A stretch of DNA of 47,329 bases from assembly GCF_003363715.1 (NCBI RefSeq), contig NZ_QREV01000039.1, positions 1 through 47,329 on the forward strand. Direction: 5' to 3'. This document shows positions 9,111 through 16,624 of the stretch, in pieces. Each line of letters starts with the position of its first letter. The first letter of the stretch is position 1. The notes below the pieces were generated by a model. It was not told the origin of the DNA, did no database searches, and saw nothing but the letters and a program-made list of their open reading frames with translations. The position numbers and the translations under genes were made by a program. The DNA comes from Parabacteroides acidifaciens (GTDB taxonomy: Bacteria > Bacteroidota > Bacteroidia > Bacteroidales > Tannerellaceae).

Positions 9111-9674
9111 CTATACGGTCATTATTTCTTTTTCTTTAGCTGCGTAGAGTTCATCTACTTTCTTGATATATTTGTCATGGATCTTCTGCACTTCCGCTTC
9201 TGCATCTTTTTCTACATCTTCGGGAGTACCATCGGTCTTGATGCTCTTCTTCAACTGTTCGATTGCATCGCGACGGGCGTTACGGACGCTGATCTTGGCA
9301 GCTTCGGCTTCCTGCTTGGACTGTTTAGCCAGCTGGCGGCGACGTTCTTCCGTCAAAGGAGGAATACCTAAACGAATCACTTCGCCATTGTTTTCAGGCG
9401 TGATGCCGACATCAGAATCCATGATTCCTTTCTCAATGTCTTTGATGATCTTCTTCTCCCAGGGAGTGATCATGATCGTCCTTGCATCCGGAATCGTTAC
9501 GGTAGCTACATTTGTCAGAGGAACAGGAGCACCGTAATACATAACTCTCACGCAATCCAAAATCTTCGGATTTGCCTTACCGGCACGGATATGAGACAAC
9601 TGCTCGTCGAGATACTCGATTGCAAACGTCATCTTCTCTTCTGCCGCCTTTACATACTCTTTTATATCTGCCAT
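9111..9674 (-). CDS. frr: Ribosome recycling factor
   Basis: This 187-residue protein releases ribosomes from mRNA after termination, together with EF-G. Family patterns are [47 protein letters not shown] and the C-terminal helix with [15 protein letters not shown]. An in-frame upstream start at 9743 exists, but the canonical N-terminus MADIKEYV begins at 9674 and a promoter -7 box lies at 9714-9721, upstream of 9674 but inside any longer ORF. The shorter form is therefore correct. Confidence 0.95.
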   Translation of the reverse strand: MADIKEYVKAAEEKMTFAIEYLDEQLSHIRAGKANPKILDCVRVMYYGAPVPLTNVATVTIPDARTIMITPWEKKIIKDIEKGIMDSDVGITPENNGEVIRLGIPPLTEERRRQLAKQSKQEAEAAKISVRNARRDAIEQLKKSIKTDGTPEDVEKDAEAEVQKIHDKYIKKVDELYAAKEKEIMTV

Positions 9675-9713
9675 AAGTGATTGTATATTTTTGTTTTCTG
9701 TTTTTTGGATAAA

Positions 9714-9744
9714 CAAAAGTAGTAAAGTTTTCTTATTCAGCAAA
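9714..9744 (-). promoter_or_regulatory. Promoter of frr-rsgA
   Basis: On the minus strand, TTTG (complement of 9741-9744), 19 bases and TACTTTTG (complement of 9714-9721) match the Bacteroidota consensus. It gives frr its own start of transcription, separate from the fructan genes upstream, and supports the start at 9674. Confidence 0.7.
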
Positions 9745-9764
9745 GAGTTTGCGCCGTATCTATC

Positions 9765-9789
9765 AAAAAAACAGCCTTATCAATGCTGT
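9765..9789 (-). terminator. Weak terminator overlapping the MFS permease stop
   Basis: On the minus strand, ACAGC (9785-9789) can pair with GCTGT (9771-9775), followed by a run of T from 9771 down to 9765. The stem is only five pairs and includes the stop codon region at 9780-9782. It is placed to separate the fructan locus from frr. Confidence 0.4.
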
Positions 9790-10949
9790 TCCCTCAACTT
9801 CGGAAACAGAAGAAGCAGATAAAGCACTCCTACAGCCAGAACCAACAGGGCGCCCGTCTGCGAATGGAGCGCATCGGAGGCAACCCCCATCAGCAACGGG
9901 AAGACCGTTCCGCCGAACAAGCCCATGATCATCAGCCCGGAGACTTCGTTCTGTCGCTGCGGCATCGAAAGCAACGCCTGCGAGAACAGAATGGAGAACA
10001 CATTCGAGTTGCCGTAACCGACCAAAGCAATGCTGACGTACAACAGGACTTTGGAATCGAACAACAGGAATCCCGCCATCGACGCAACCATCAGCACGAC
10101 ACTGACAACAAAGAACTTCTTAGGCGACCAGTGCGCCAGGATCAGCGAACCGGTCAGGCAACCGATCGTACGGAAGATAAAGTACAGGCTGGTGGCAAAC
10201 GACGCCGCGTGTATATCCATTCCCAACCGCTCCATCAGAATCTTCGGCGCCGTCGTATTCGTACCGACATCGATCCCGACATGGCACATGATACCGATGA
10301 ACATCAGCAAGATGAACGGATTACCTAACAAGGCTATACATTCGGCAAAAGTAGACGGCTTCCCTTCCAGCGCCTCTTCCTTAATATGCGTCGCACCCAA
10401 CAGGAAAATCGCAATCACGGCAACCACCATATAGACCGGGAAAAGCACACGCCATCCCATTCCTAACGAAGGAATAGCCTGCGTCGCCCCCCACATCGCA
10501 ATATAAGGGGCCAGGAAAGAGGCGATCGCCTTGACAAACTGCCCGAAGGTCAGGCTGCTCGCCAACTTATCCCCGGTGATAATATTCGACAAAAGCGGAT
10601 TCAGGGAAGTCTGCATCAACGCATTCCCGATTCCCAACAGGGAGAAGGATGCCAACATCACCACATAGCCATCTCCGAAACAAGGGATCAACAACGACAC
10701 GAAAGTAACAATCAGACTCAGCATAACCGTCTTTTTACGCCCGATCTTATTCATCAGCATCCCTGTCGGAACGGAGAAGATCAGGAACCAGAAGAACACT
10801 AAGGAAGGAAAGATATTGGCTTCCGAGTCAGTCAGCCCCAAATCCAGCTTCACATAGTTGGAAGCAATCCCCACCAAATCCACAAATCCCATCGTGAAGA
10901 ACACAAGCATCACCGGGATTAACTTCAGATATAAACTCTTCTCTTTCAT
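9780..10949 (-). CDS. MFS sugar permease, probably fructose/hexose
   Basis: This 389-residue protein has about 12 hydrophobic membrane segments from LIPVMLVFFTMGFVDLVGI to the C-terminal LLVLAVGVLYLLLLF. The loop motif PTGMLMNKIGRKKTVML between TM2 and TM3 is the major facilitator signature. It resembles the fucose/glucose permease (FHS) group of Bacteroidota inner-membrane sugar importers. The start MKEKSLYLK follows the fructokinase stop by one base (TGA-C-ATG), so the two are translationally coupled. Fructose as substrate is inferred from the kinase, GH32 and sensor neighbours. Confidence 0.85.
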   Translation of the reverse strand: MKEKSLYLKLIPVMLVFFTMGFVDLVGIASNYVKLDLGLTDSEANIFPSLVFFWFLIFSVPTGMLMNKIGRKKTVMLSLIVTFVSLLIPCFGDGYVVMLASFSLLGIGNALMQTSLNPLLSNIITGDKLASSLTFGQFVKAIASFLAPYIAMWGATQAIPSLGMGWRVLFPVYMVVAVIAIFLLGATHIKEEALEGKPSTFAECIALLGNPFILLMFIGIMCHVGIDVGTNTTAPKILMERLGMDIHAASFATSLYFIFRTIGCLTGSLILAHWSPKKFFVVSVVLMVASMAGFLLFDSKVLLYVSIALVGYGNSNVFSILFSQALLSMPQRQNEVSGLMIMGLFGGTVFPLLMGVASDALHSQTGALLVLAVGVLYLLLLFPKLREQH

Positions 10950-10950
10950 G

Positions 10951-11820
10951 TCAGTTCTTATTTGGATAGGCTGGCCATGCACCCTCTTTCGTACAAACGA
11001 AAGCCGCCGTCTCGACAGCGATCTGATGGGCTTCGTGCAAGGATTTGCCGGTTAATATGGAATAAACGAATGCACCGGAGAAGGAGTCACCCGCTCCCAC
11101 CGTATCGGCGACTTCCACCTTTGGAGTGAGGATAGTCGACTGTTCGTCGGGCGAATAGATCGAACTGAATGCCGATCCGGCAGTCAGGATTACATATTTC
11201 AGGTTATATTTCCGGAGCATCTGGCGGCAGACTTCCTCGTCCGAACCATCCAGGTCGCACATTCCGCGCAGCAAGACCAGTTCCTCATCGTTTACCTTAA
11301 ACACATTGGCCTTGTGCAGCAACGTCTCGATCAGATCCTTTGAATAATAAGACTGGCGGATATTGATATCGAAAAAGCGCAACGCATCTTCGCGGGCATA
11401 CGACAAGAGGGTAAGAATCGTCTCCCTCGAACCTTGCGCACGCAAAGCCAACGTCCCATAACAAACCGCATCCGCTTTCTTCACTAACTCTATCGCCTCC
11501 TGCGTCAAAGGGATGTGATCCCAGGCGACACCTTCAATGATCGTGTAGGTGGGAATGCCGTCTTTCAGCTCCACCATTACGTTTCCAGTAGGATATTCGA
11601 CCGTTCCCAACGAATGGCAGATGCCGTTCTTGTCTAATTCCTGAACTATTTCCGCCCCGAACACGTCGTTTCCGACCGCACTGATCGCATATCCTTCCGC
11701 TCCCAACCGGGTGGCATGATATACAAAATTGATTGGAGCACCTCCGGCACGCTTCCCGGTGGGCAAAACATCCCACAGGAGTTCCCCGATGCCGACAACT
11801 ACTGGTTTCTTATTTTCCAT
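10951..11820 (-). CDS. PfkB-family carbohydrate kinase, probable fructokinase
   Basis: This 289-residue cytoplasmic kinase of the ribokinase/PfkB family has an N-terminal GIGELLWDVLPTGKRAGGAPINF substrate segment and the C-terminal catalytic GAGDSFSGAFV, with Asp as the base. It probably phosphorylates fructose released by the GH32 enzyme. The order GH32, kinase, MFS permease and a sugar-binding hybrid sensor resembles the well-known fructan locus of Bacteroides thetaiotaomicron (BT1754-BT1765), which supports fructokinase over another sugar kinase. A 216-base gap with tandem repeats separates it from the GH32 gene. Confidence 0.88.
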   Translation of the reverse strand: MENKKPVVVGIGELLWDVLPTGKRAGGAPINFVYHATRLGAEGYAISAVGNDVFGAEIVQELDKNGICHSLGTVEYPTGNVMVELKDGIPTYTIIEGVAWDHIPLTQEAIELVKKADAVCYGTLALRAQGSRETILTLLSYAREDALRFFDINIRQSYYSKDLIETLLHKANVFKVNDEELVLLRGMCDLDGSDEEVCRQMLRKYNLKYVILTAGSAFSSIYSPDEQSTILTPKVEVADTVGAGDSFSGAFVYSILTGKSLHEAHQIAVETAAFVCTKEGAWPAYPNKN

Positions 11821-11900
11821 GATATATTGATTTTATTGTTATAAATATAATTATTCCTTTAAGTATCTCTTCATAAACATAGCTTGTTCTTAAAAGTTTC

Positions 11901-11996
11901 ATGCCGGGGAAACAAAAGTTTCTCCACGACGGAACAAAAGTTCCATGCCGATGAAACTAAAGTTTCACGCCCGAGAATATTTGGAACAAAAGTTTC
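11901..11996. repeat. 22-base tandem repeat of small palindromes
   Basis: Units at 11901-11922, 11923-11944, 11945-11966 and a longer last one at 11967-11996 each end in a short palindrome: GAAACAAAAGTTTC, GGAACAAAAGTTCC, GAAACTAAAGTTTC and GGAACAAAAGTTTC. In the second unit both arms changed together (GGAAC and GTTCC), which keeps the pairing. The array fills most of the gap between the GH32 and fructokinase genes. Its role is unknown. Confidence 0.85.
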
Positions 11997-12022
11997 ACCT
12001 TTTTCTTGGAGTGAAACTTTTT
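11988..12022 (-). terminator. Hairpin downstream of the GH32 gene
   Basis: AAAAGTTTCAC (11988-11998) is inverted at 12011-12021 with a 12-base loop, and T or A runs flank the outer ends. It begins 15 bases after the GH32 stop on the minus strand and could attenuate or terminate before the kinase and permease. It shares its left arm with the last unit of the tandem repeat. Confidence 0.5.
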
Positions 12023-12036
12023 GCAGTTTCCCTTTC

Positions 12037-13920
12037 CTACAAGCCTAATGCGTACAGCTTGCAAGCGTTGACCTTTGTCGAACCGTTCCGGCTGTAAAAA
12101 GACAGACTGTTGTACGGTTCATTCGGGAATACGAGGTTTGTCATGGCGACCTTTCCGCCATCCAGGAAGATTTCGATGGAGCATTTATCGACGAACAGCT
12201 GCAACCGATGTTGCTTGTCTTTGGAAAGCGGACCCCAGGTGGCGAGGGCGAAGTCGTCCACATAGTTGATGGAGTTCTTCACGCGGTTGTCATGCGCTTC
12301 CTTCTCGTGCGGGATGGCGTTCTTGCCGAAGTCGACTATTCCGCTGTGTACGCGGTCCATCACCAGCTTGCCGTCCTTCATGTCTAAATAGATATCGATA
12401 TATTCGCCTTTGCTGTTCATCAGTTTGAAGCCGGAACAGTCGGCATTGGTCGTCAGGTCTATGTTCATCTCGAAAGCGCCGTCGCCTCCGTCAAACAGGG
12501 TTTCGATAGTAAATTCCTTTCCGTTATCGACCGTGAAGGCGGGTATTTCTTTCGTTTCCTTCCGCAAAGCCTCCAGCTCTTTTACCGGGTTGACGGCCAT
12601 ATAGATATCTTTTCCTTCGGAATACATCGTCAGTTCGCGGGGCAGGGCGTTGGCACTGCGGTATTGCTGGGTCGGGATGATATTGGCGTACTGCCAGTTG
12701 CTCATCCAGGGCACGGCAATCACACGTTCGCCGGTGTTCGAGAAACAAACGGTTGCGTAGTGGTCTTTGCCCCAGTCCATCCATTTGACGACTTCGGGTT
12801 TCGTGTCGCAAGTGAAGTTCGTGCCGTCGAAGTCTCCTATAAAATATTGTGTGGCGGAACCGCCGAACAGGCAACCGGGATTGATATTGACGATCAGCGC
12901 CCACTTCTTATGATTCCCGTCGCCATCGACGGCGAGCTGCACCATATCCGGACATTCGAACTGGCTCGGCTGCATGCCGTAACCTTTGCCGAAAGCGCTC
13001 ATGTAGGTCCAATCCTTCAGGTCTTTGGAGGAGAAGAAACGCATCTCCTTATCGGCGGATACAATCATCACCCACTTCTGCTGGGGTTCGTACCAGAAGA
13101 CTTTCGGGTCACGGAAATCCTTCAGCCCGTCGAACGGGGTCAGGACCGGGTTCTTTTCATACTTGGTGAATGTGCGGCCGTTGTCTTTGCTATACGCCAT
13201 ACATTCGATCTGTCCGTTGCGGTCGCTGGCGGAGGTGTAGAAAGAGACGATCGTGCCGTCGCCATATCCTGCCGTATTCGCCAGGTCGACCACCGAGCTG
13301 CCGGAGAAGATATGTCCCATCGTGTCGCGCGCCAAGGCAACCGGAAGATGTTCCCAATGAACAAGGTCGCGACTGACGGAATGCCCCCAGTGCATATTGC
13401 CCCATACGGAACCGTAAGGATTGTATTGGAAGTAGAGATGATATTCGCCGTCTTTATACACCAGCCCGTTGGCGTCGTTCATCCAGCCGTAAAGCGGCGT
13501 ATGGTGATAGAGGGGGCGGAACTTGTCGCGGTTTGTAGTGTCGAACGTATCGGACAACTGAATCCGGCTCCAGCAAACGGCGTCCTTCGGTGTCTTGCGA
13601 ATGCGTACAAGCGCTTTCTTTGCGCCCGCAGGCAATTCGAACGGCACGAAATAGTCGACACGCTGCTTTGCCAGGCGGACATCCATATCCGTATCGGCGG
13701 CATCGCCAGTCACGAGGCAGACTTGTCCTTCCAGTGTCTTCTCCTCGACCGGAAGCAGGAGGTATTTGGTCGGATTCGTGATGTGGACAAGCGTCAGGGT
13801 GTCGCCCTGCTGTTCCAGTTTAAACTCACTCTTGCCGGACGGCTGGCAGGATACCAGACCGAACGAAACGGCCGCACTCATGACGAGGCTCTTGCTGATG
13901 TTTGAAATCGATGCTTTCAT
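12037..13920 (-). CDS. GH32 fructan/sucrose hydrolase, lipoprotein
   Basis: This 627-residue protein has a lipoprotein signal (GLVSC, Cys25), so it sits in a membrane facing the periplasm or the cell surface. An N-terminal beta domain (about 30-130) precedes the five-bladed GH32 catalytic domain. All three acidic motifs are present: WMNDANG (nucleophile Asp149), FRDPK, and ECPDM with the acid/base Glu. A C-terminal beta-sandwich follows, with KCSIEIFLDGG. It would cut fructose from levan, inulin or sucrose; endo or exo action cannot be told. It starts 21 bases after the TonB-dependent receptor gene and is probably co-transcribed with it. Confidence 0.94.
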   Translation of the reverse strand: MKASISNISKSLVMSAAVSFGLVSCQPSGKSEFKLEQQGDTLTLVHITNPTKYLLLPVEEKTLEGQVCLVTGDAADTDMDVRLAKQRVDYFVPFELPAGAKKALVRIRKTPKDAVCWSRIQLSDTFDTTNRDKFRPLYHHTPLYGWMNDANGLVYKDGEYHLYFQYNPYGSVWGNMHWGHSVSRDLVHWEHLPVALARDTMGHIFSGSSVVDLANTAGYGDGTIVSFYTSASDRNGQIECMAYSKDNGRTFTKYEKNPVLTPFDGLKDFRDPKVFWYEPQQKWVMIVSADKEMRFFSSKDLKDWTYMSAFGKGYGMQPSQFECPDMVQLAVDGDGNHKKWALIVNINPGCLFGGSATQYFIGDFDGTNFTCDTKPEVVKWMDWGKDHYATVCFSNTGERVIAVPWMSNWQYANIIPTQQYRSANALPRELTMYSEGKDIYMAVNPVKELEALRKETKEIPAFTVDNGKEFTIETLFDGGDGAFEMNIDLTTNADCSGFKLMNSKGEYIDIYLDMKDGKLVMDRVHSGIVDFGKNAIPHEKEAHDNRVKNSINYVDDFALATWGPLSKDKQHRLQLFVDKCSIEIFLDGGKVAMTNLVFPNEPYNSLSFYSRNGSTKVNACKLYALGL

Positions 13921-13941
13921 ATTATGTAATAGTCTTTATTG

Positions 13942-16275
13942 TTAAAAAGTAATTGTTGCACTGAACTCCACTGTGAACGGGCGGATATAGCTGCCTGCCA
14001 TCCATGCCCCGTTGTACTTGTCGGCATCTTTCTTCTCGACCAGTTCGGCGCCGGAGATGCTGCCCTTCGCACCGGTCTGGTTCAGGAAGTTGATGACCGT
14101 TCCGCTCAACGCCAGATGCTTGTTTACCTGCCAGTTCAGTCCGCCGAAGGTTTCCCACCGTCCGTTGAAGTAATAGGCATCGTTGATGTTGGCATACGTC
14201 TTGCTAAAGTAACGGAAACTTGCCCAGACTTTCAAATCTTTCGTAATCATATAGCTCGGGTCGAGTTCAATCAGGACCTTCGGTATTTCGGCCACGATAT
14301 TGCCTGTCGCATTGATGCTGGAGACGCTTCCGTCGGGAAATGTGACGCCTGTCTCATACTTCTTGTACTTCGGGACCTGGTAGGTGAACAGGAAGTGGAA
14401 GTCGAAACCCTTGAACGGCTTAAAGACCGCATCCGTCGTCCATCCCATCGTCTTGATGTCGTAACTCAGCGGAGCCGCCTTGATGTCCTTGCCTGTCGGG
14501 TCGTTCGGATTAATCAGGTTCAACGTCGAGTTGTTGTTTGTCTTCGCAATGTAGGAGAACAGGGAAGTCAGGCTCACCCAATCCGTGTTATAATACAGTC
14601 CGGCACGTCCTAAAGGTACGGTTATTTTATCTACATTCGGCATATCCGCCGGAGAGAAATTCGACAGGTTCGGACGCTGTGTGATATAGGTGAAGTCACC
14701 GGTCAGGCCGAACTGCCCGGTCATCTTATAGGTCAGGGCGGCGGTCAGGGCCGTGTTCAGCCAGTCGTAGCTGAAGTTGCGCGGTGCGATCACCGTCCCG
14801 TCGGCAGCGACAGCGCCGATATGGTAATTGTTGAAACGTCCAACCGCATTCCCGTCGGCATTGTAGACGGCGAGGTTCTCCCCTTCCAGGCGCTGGTATT
14901 CGAGGCGAGCGCCGTAATAGGCGTTCAGCTTGTCCGTGATATCCCAGTCGTGCGTGGCATAAAGCGCCAGTTTGTTTTCATGCCCCTTATAATATTCGGA
15001 GGCGTTCTGGTTGAAGTTATAATAGGGCGTATCGCCGTAATAGTGCACCTTGTCGGAGCCTGTGTTATAGAGCATCTGCGGGTACGCCTCGACCGTGTGG
15101 TCGTACATCGTCGTGTTGGAGGCATAGTCCACATCGTAATACCATTCGTTCAGCCCGACGCGCCAGGTCTGGTTGCCGTACTTACGCGACAGTTCGGTTG
15201 TGAAGAACACCTCGTCTACCTTGCCCCGGTTGAAGCAGGACATACGGCTCTGCACGTATCCGCTGTAAGGCTGGAACGCGCCGTCCGCCTGCCGGGTCTG
15301 ATAGCCGGCGGAGGCATCCTGTTCTTTCATGTCCATCGGCGTCTGGTAGAGGTATGAGCCTTGCGAGTGGTCGTACTTCATATTGACCTTCCATTCCAGC
15401 CCGTTATCCCATTTGTAGGAATGAAGGAGCGTCACCTGGTTGCCCCGGCTGGCGGTCGCATCATAGAGGTTGACGGTCCCGACTTTTCCCGTCCGGATAT
15501 CCAGGTAAGGGATTGTTCCGACATTGGGCAGGTAAGAAGATGTTCCGAGGCTGAAGCCGGGAATCTCTTTCACGCTTCCGTCGCCGACATAGATGAAGGG
15601 AGCGCCGGTGGTCGCGTTGGATAGCCAATGACTGTTACTGTAATGATAGATGACGGAGAACTGTCCGCGCCCTTCGTTGTAAAGCTTGCTCAGGGCGAAC
15701 TTATAGATTTCCGTCCGGTCCTGATACTGGGCGAAGCGCAGCTTGAACGAGCCCGGGTCGAAATTCTGGTAGATGCTTCCGCTGTAGAACCAGCCTTTCC
15801 CCAATCCTCCGTTCAGGTTCAGGTCGAACTGCTGCCGGCCGAAATGGTTGGTGTTGTAGTTCAGCGTGCCGTTGAAGGCTTTCTTCCCGTCGAGCCCCAG
15901 TTGGGTGAACGAGTTGACGGCATAGCCGATGTTACCGGTCGTGATGGCTGTCTCGGATATCTTCATCAGTCCGATATGCGAGAGGCTGCCGTCGCCGCGC
16001 CAATGCGTGTTTACGTTATGGGGATTCGAATTATAGACGACCGGAAGGCCGTTCTCGAGTACGTTGACATCTCCGCCGGGCAGGCCGATCGAGATCTCGC
16101 GGGGACCATTTGCACTTGCTGCGTTCAGCATGACGTTACGGCTGTTCGTCTCCCCCTTCTTTTCGCTACCGGAAGGGATCGTATCCTTTACAGCTTCTTG
16201 TGCATAAAGAGCAGATGTAAGGAAACAGCCGGCAAGGGACGCGATAAAATACCTTTTCATGGCAACAGTTTTCAT
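13942..16275 (-). CDS. TonB-dependent outer membrane receptor without SusD partner
   Basis: With the start at 16275 this is a 777-residue outer membrane receptor. The N-terminus MKTVAMKRYFIASLAGCFL leads to a signal peptide ending near YAQ. A short plug domain follows, then a long barrel rich in alternating aromatic beta strands, ending in the barrel signature 'TVEFSATITF'. The carboxypeptidase-like domain of SusC proteins is absent, and no SusD gene is adjacent, so it is a classical receptor type. It most likely imports fructo-oligosaccharides or sucrose, an inference from the GH32 gene 21 bases downstream and the sensor upstream. The longer reading frame to 16491 runs into the tandem repeat and is not a credible N-terminus. 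The ATG at 16260 is an alternative start. Confidence 0.85.
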   Translation of the reverse strand: MKTVAMKRYFIASLAGCFLTSALYAQEAVKDTIPSGSEKKGETNSRNVMLNAASANGPREISIGLPGGDVNVLENGLPVVYNSNPHNVNTHWRGDGSLSHIGLMKISETAITTGNIGYAVNSFTQLGLDGKKAFNGTLNYNTNHFGRQQFDLNLNGGLGKGWFYSGSIYQNFDPGSFKLRFAQYQDRTEIYKFALSKLYNEGRGQFSVIYHYSNSHWLSNATTGAPFIYVGDGSVKEIPGFSLGTSSYLPNVGTIPYLDIRTGKVGTVNLYDATASRGNQVTLLHSYKWDNGLEWKVNMKYDHSQGSYLYQTPMDMKEQDASAGYQTRQADGAFQPYSGYVQSRMSCFNRGKVDEVFFTTELSRKYGNQTWRVGLNEWYYDVDYASNTTMYDHTVEAYPQMLYNTGSDKVHYYGDTPYYNFNQNASEYYKGHENKLALYATHDWDITDKLNAYYGARLEYQRLEGENLAVYNADGNAVGRFNNYHIGAVAADGTVIAPRNFSYDWLNTALTAALTYKMTGQFGLTGDFTYITQRPNLSNFSPADMPNVDKITVPLGRAGLYYNTDWVSLTSLFSYIAKTNNNSTLNLINPNDPTGKDIKAAPLSYDIKTMGWTTDAVFKPFKGFDFHFLFTYQVPKYKKYETGVTFPDGSVSSINATGNIVAEIPKVLIELDPSYMITKDLKVWASFRYFSKTYANINDAYYFNGRWETFGGLNWQVNKHLALSGTVINFLNQTGAKGSISGAELVEKKDADKYNGAWMAGSYIRPFTVEFSATITF

Positions 16276-16321
16276 ATAGATTGTTTTAAAATGTTTTCGT
16301 GGCAATGCGTTTTTACGGAGG

Positions 16322-16359
16322 CAAAAGTAGGGTACTCCGGACAGGCGGGCGATAACAAA
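16322..16359 (-). promoter_or_regulatory. Possible promoter of the receptor-GH32 operon
   Basis: The minus strand shows TACTTTTG (complement of 16322-16329), a match to the -7 box 47 bases before the receptor start. The nearest upstream TTTG (16356-16359) is 26 bases away, longer than the usual 19-21. A weak -33 would fit a promoter that needs activation by the hybrid sensor, but that is an inference. Confidence 0.4.
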
Positions 16360-16457
16360 TGAAGCAGGAAGTATGACAAATGTCTCATCCCATAAAAAAG
16401 TTTCGGGTCTTGTCAAATCCGTCCTGTTTATGTGACAAATGTAATAGGCCGTATTGC

Positions 16458-16624
16458 TTCTAAGCAATAGGGTACATATGGTTCTAAGCAATCAGTCGTA
16501 TTGGTTCTAAGCAATAGGGTACCTGTGGTTCTAAGCAATCGGGTACGATTAGTTATAAGTAATCGGGTATGTGTCCTTACCAGTAATCGGGTGCGATTAC
16601 TTATAAGCAATCGCATCCGATTAA
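16458..16624. repeat. 24-base tandem repeat, seven copies
   Basis: Seven direct copies of a unit like TTCTAAGCAATCGGGTACGA plus four variable bases run from 16458 to 16624 (24, 23, 24, 24, 24, 24, 24 bases). The last copy overlaps the stop codon of the sensor gene. Because 24 is a multiple of three, most minus- and plus-strand frames show an eight-residue periodic translation, which I take as a by-product. The array lies between the regulator and its likely target operon. Confidence 0.9.

Noticed and set aside
11901-11996. Possible mini CRISPR array
   Set aside because: The units are contiguous with no unique spacers, and no cas genes are near. The same holds for 16458-16624.
16428-16616. 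Frame coding an eight-residue periodic protein
   Set aside because: The period comes from the 24-base tandem repeat and appears on both strands; no start site or domain supports it.
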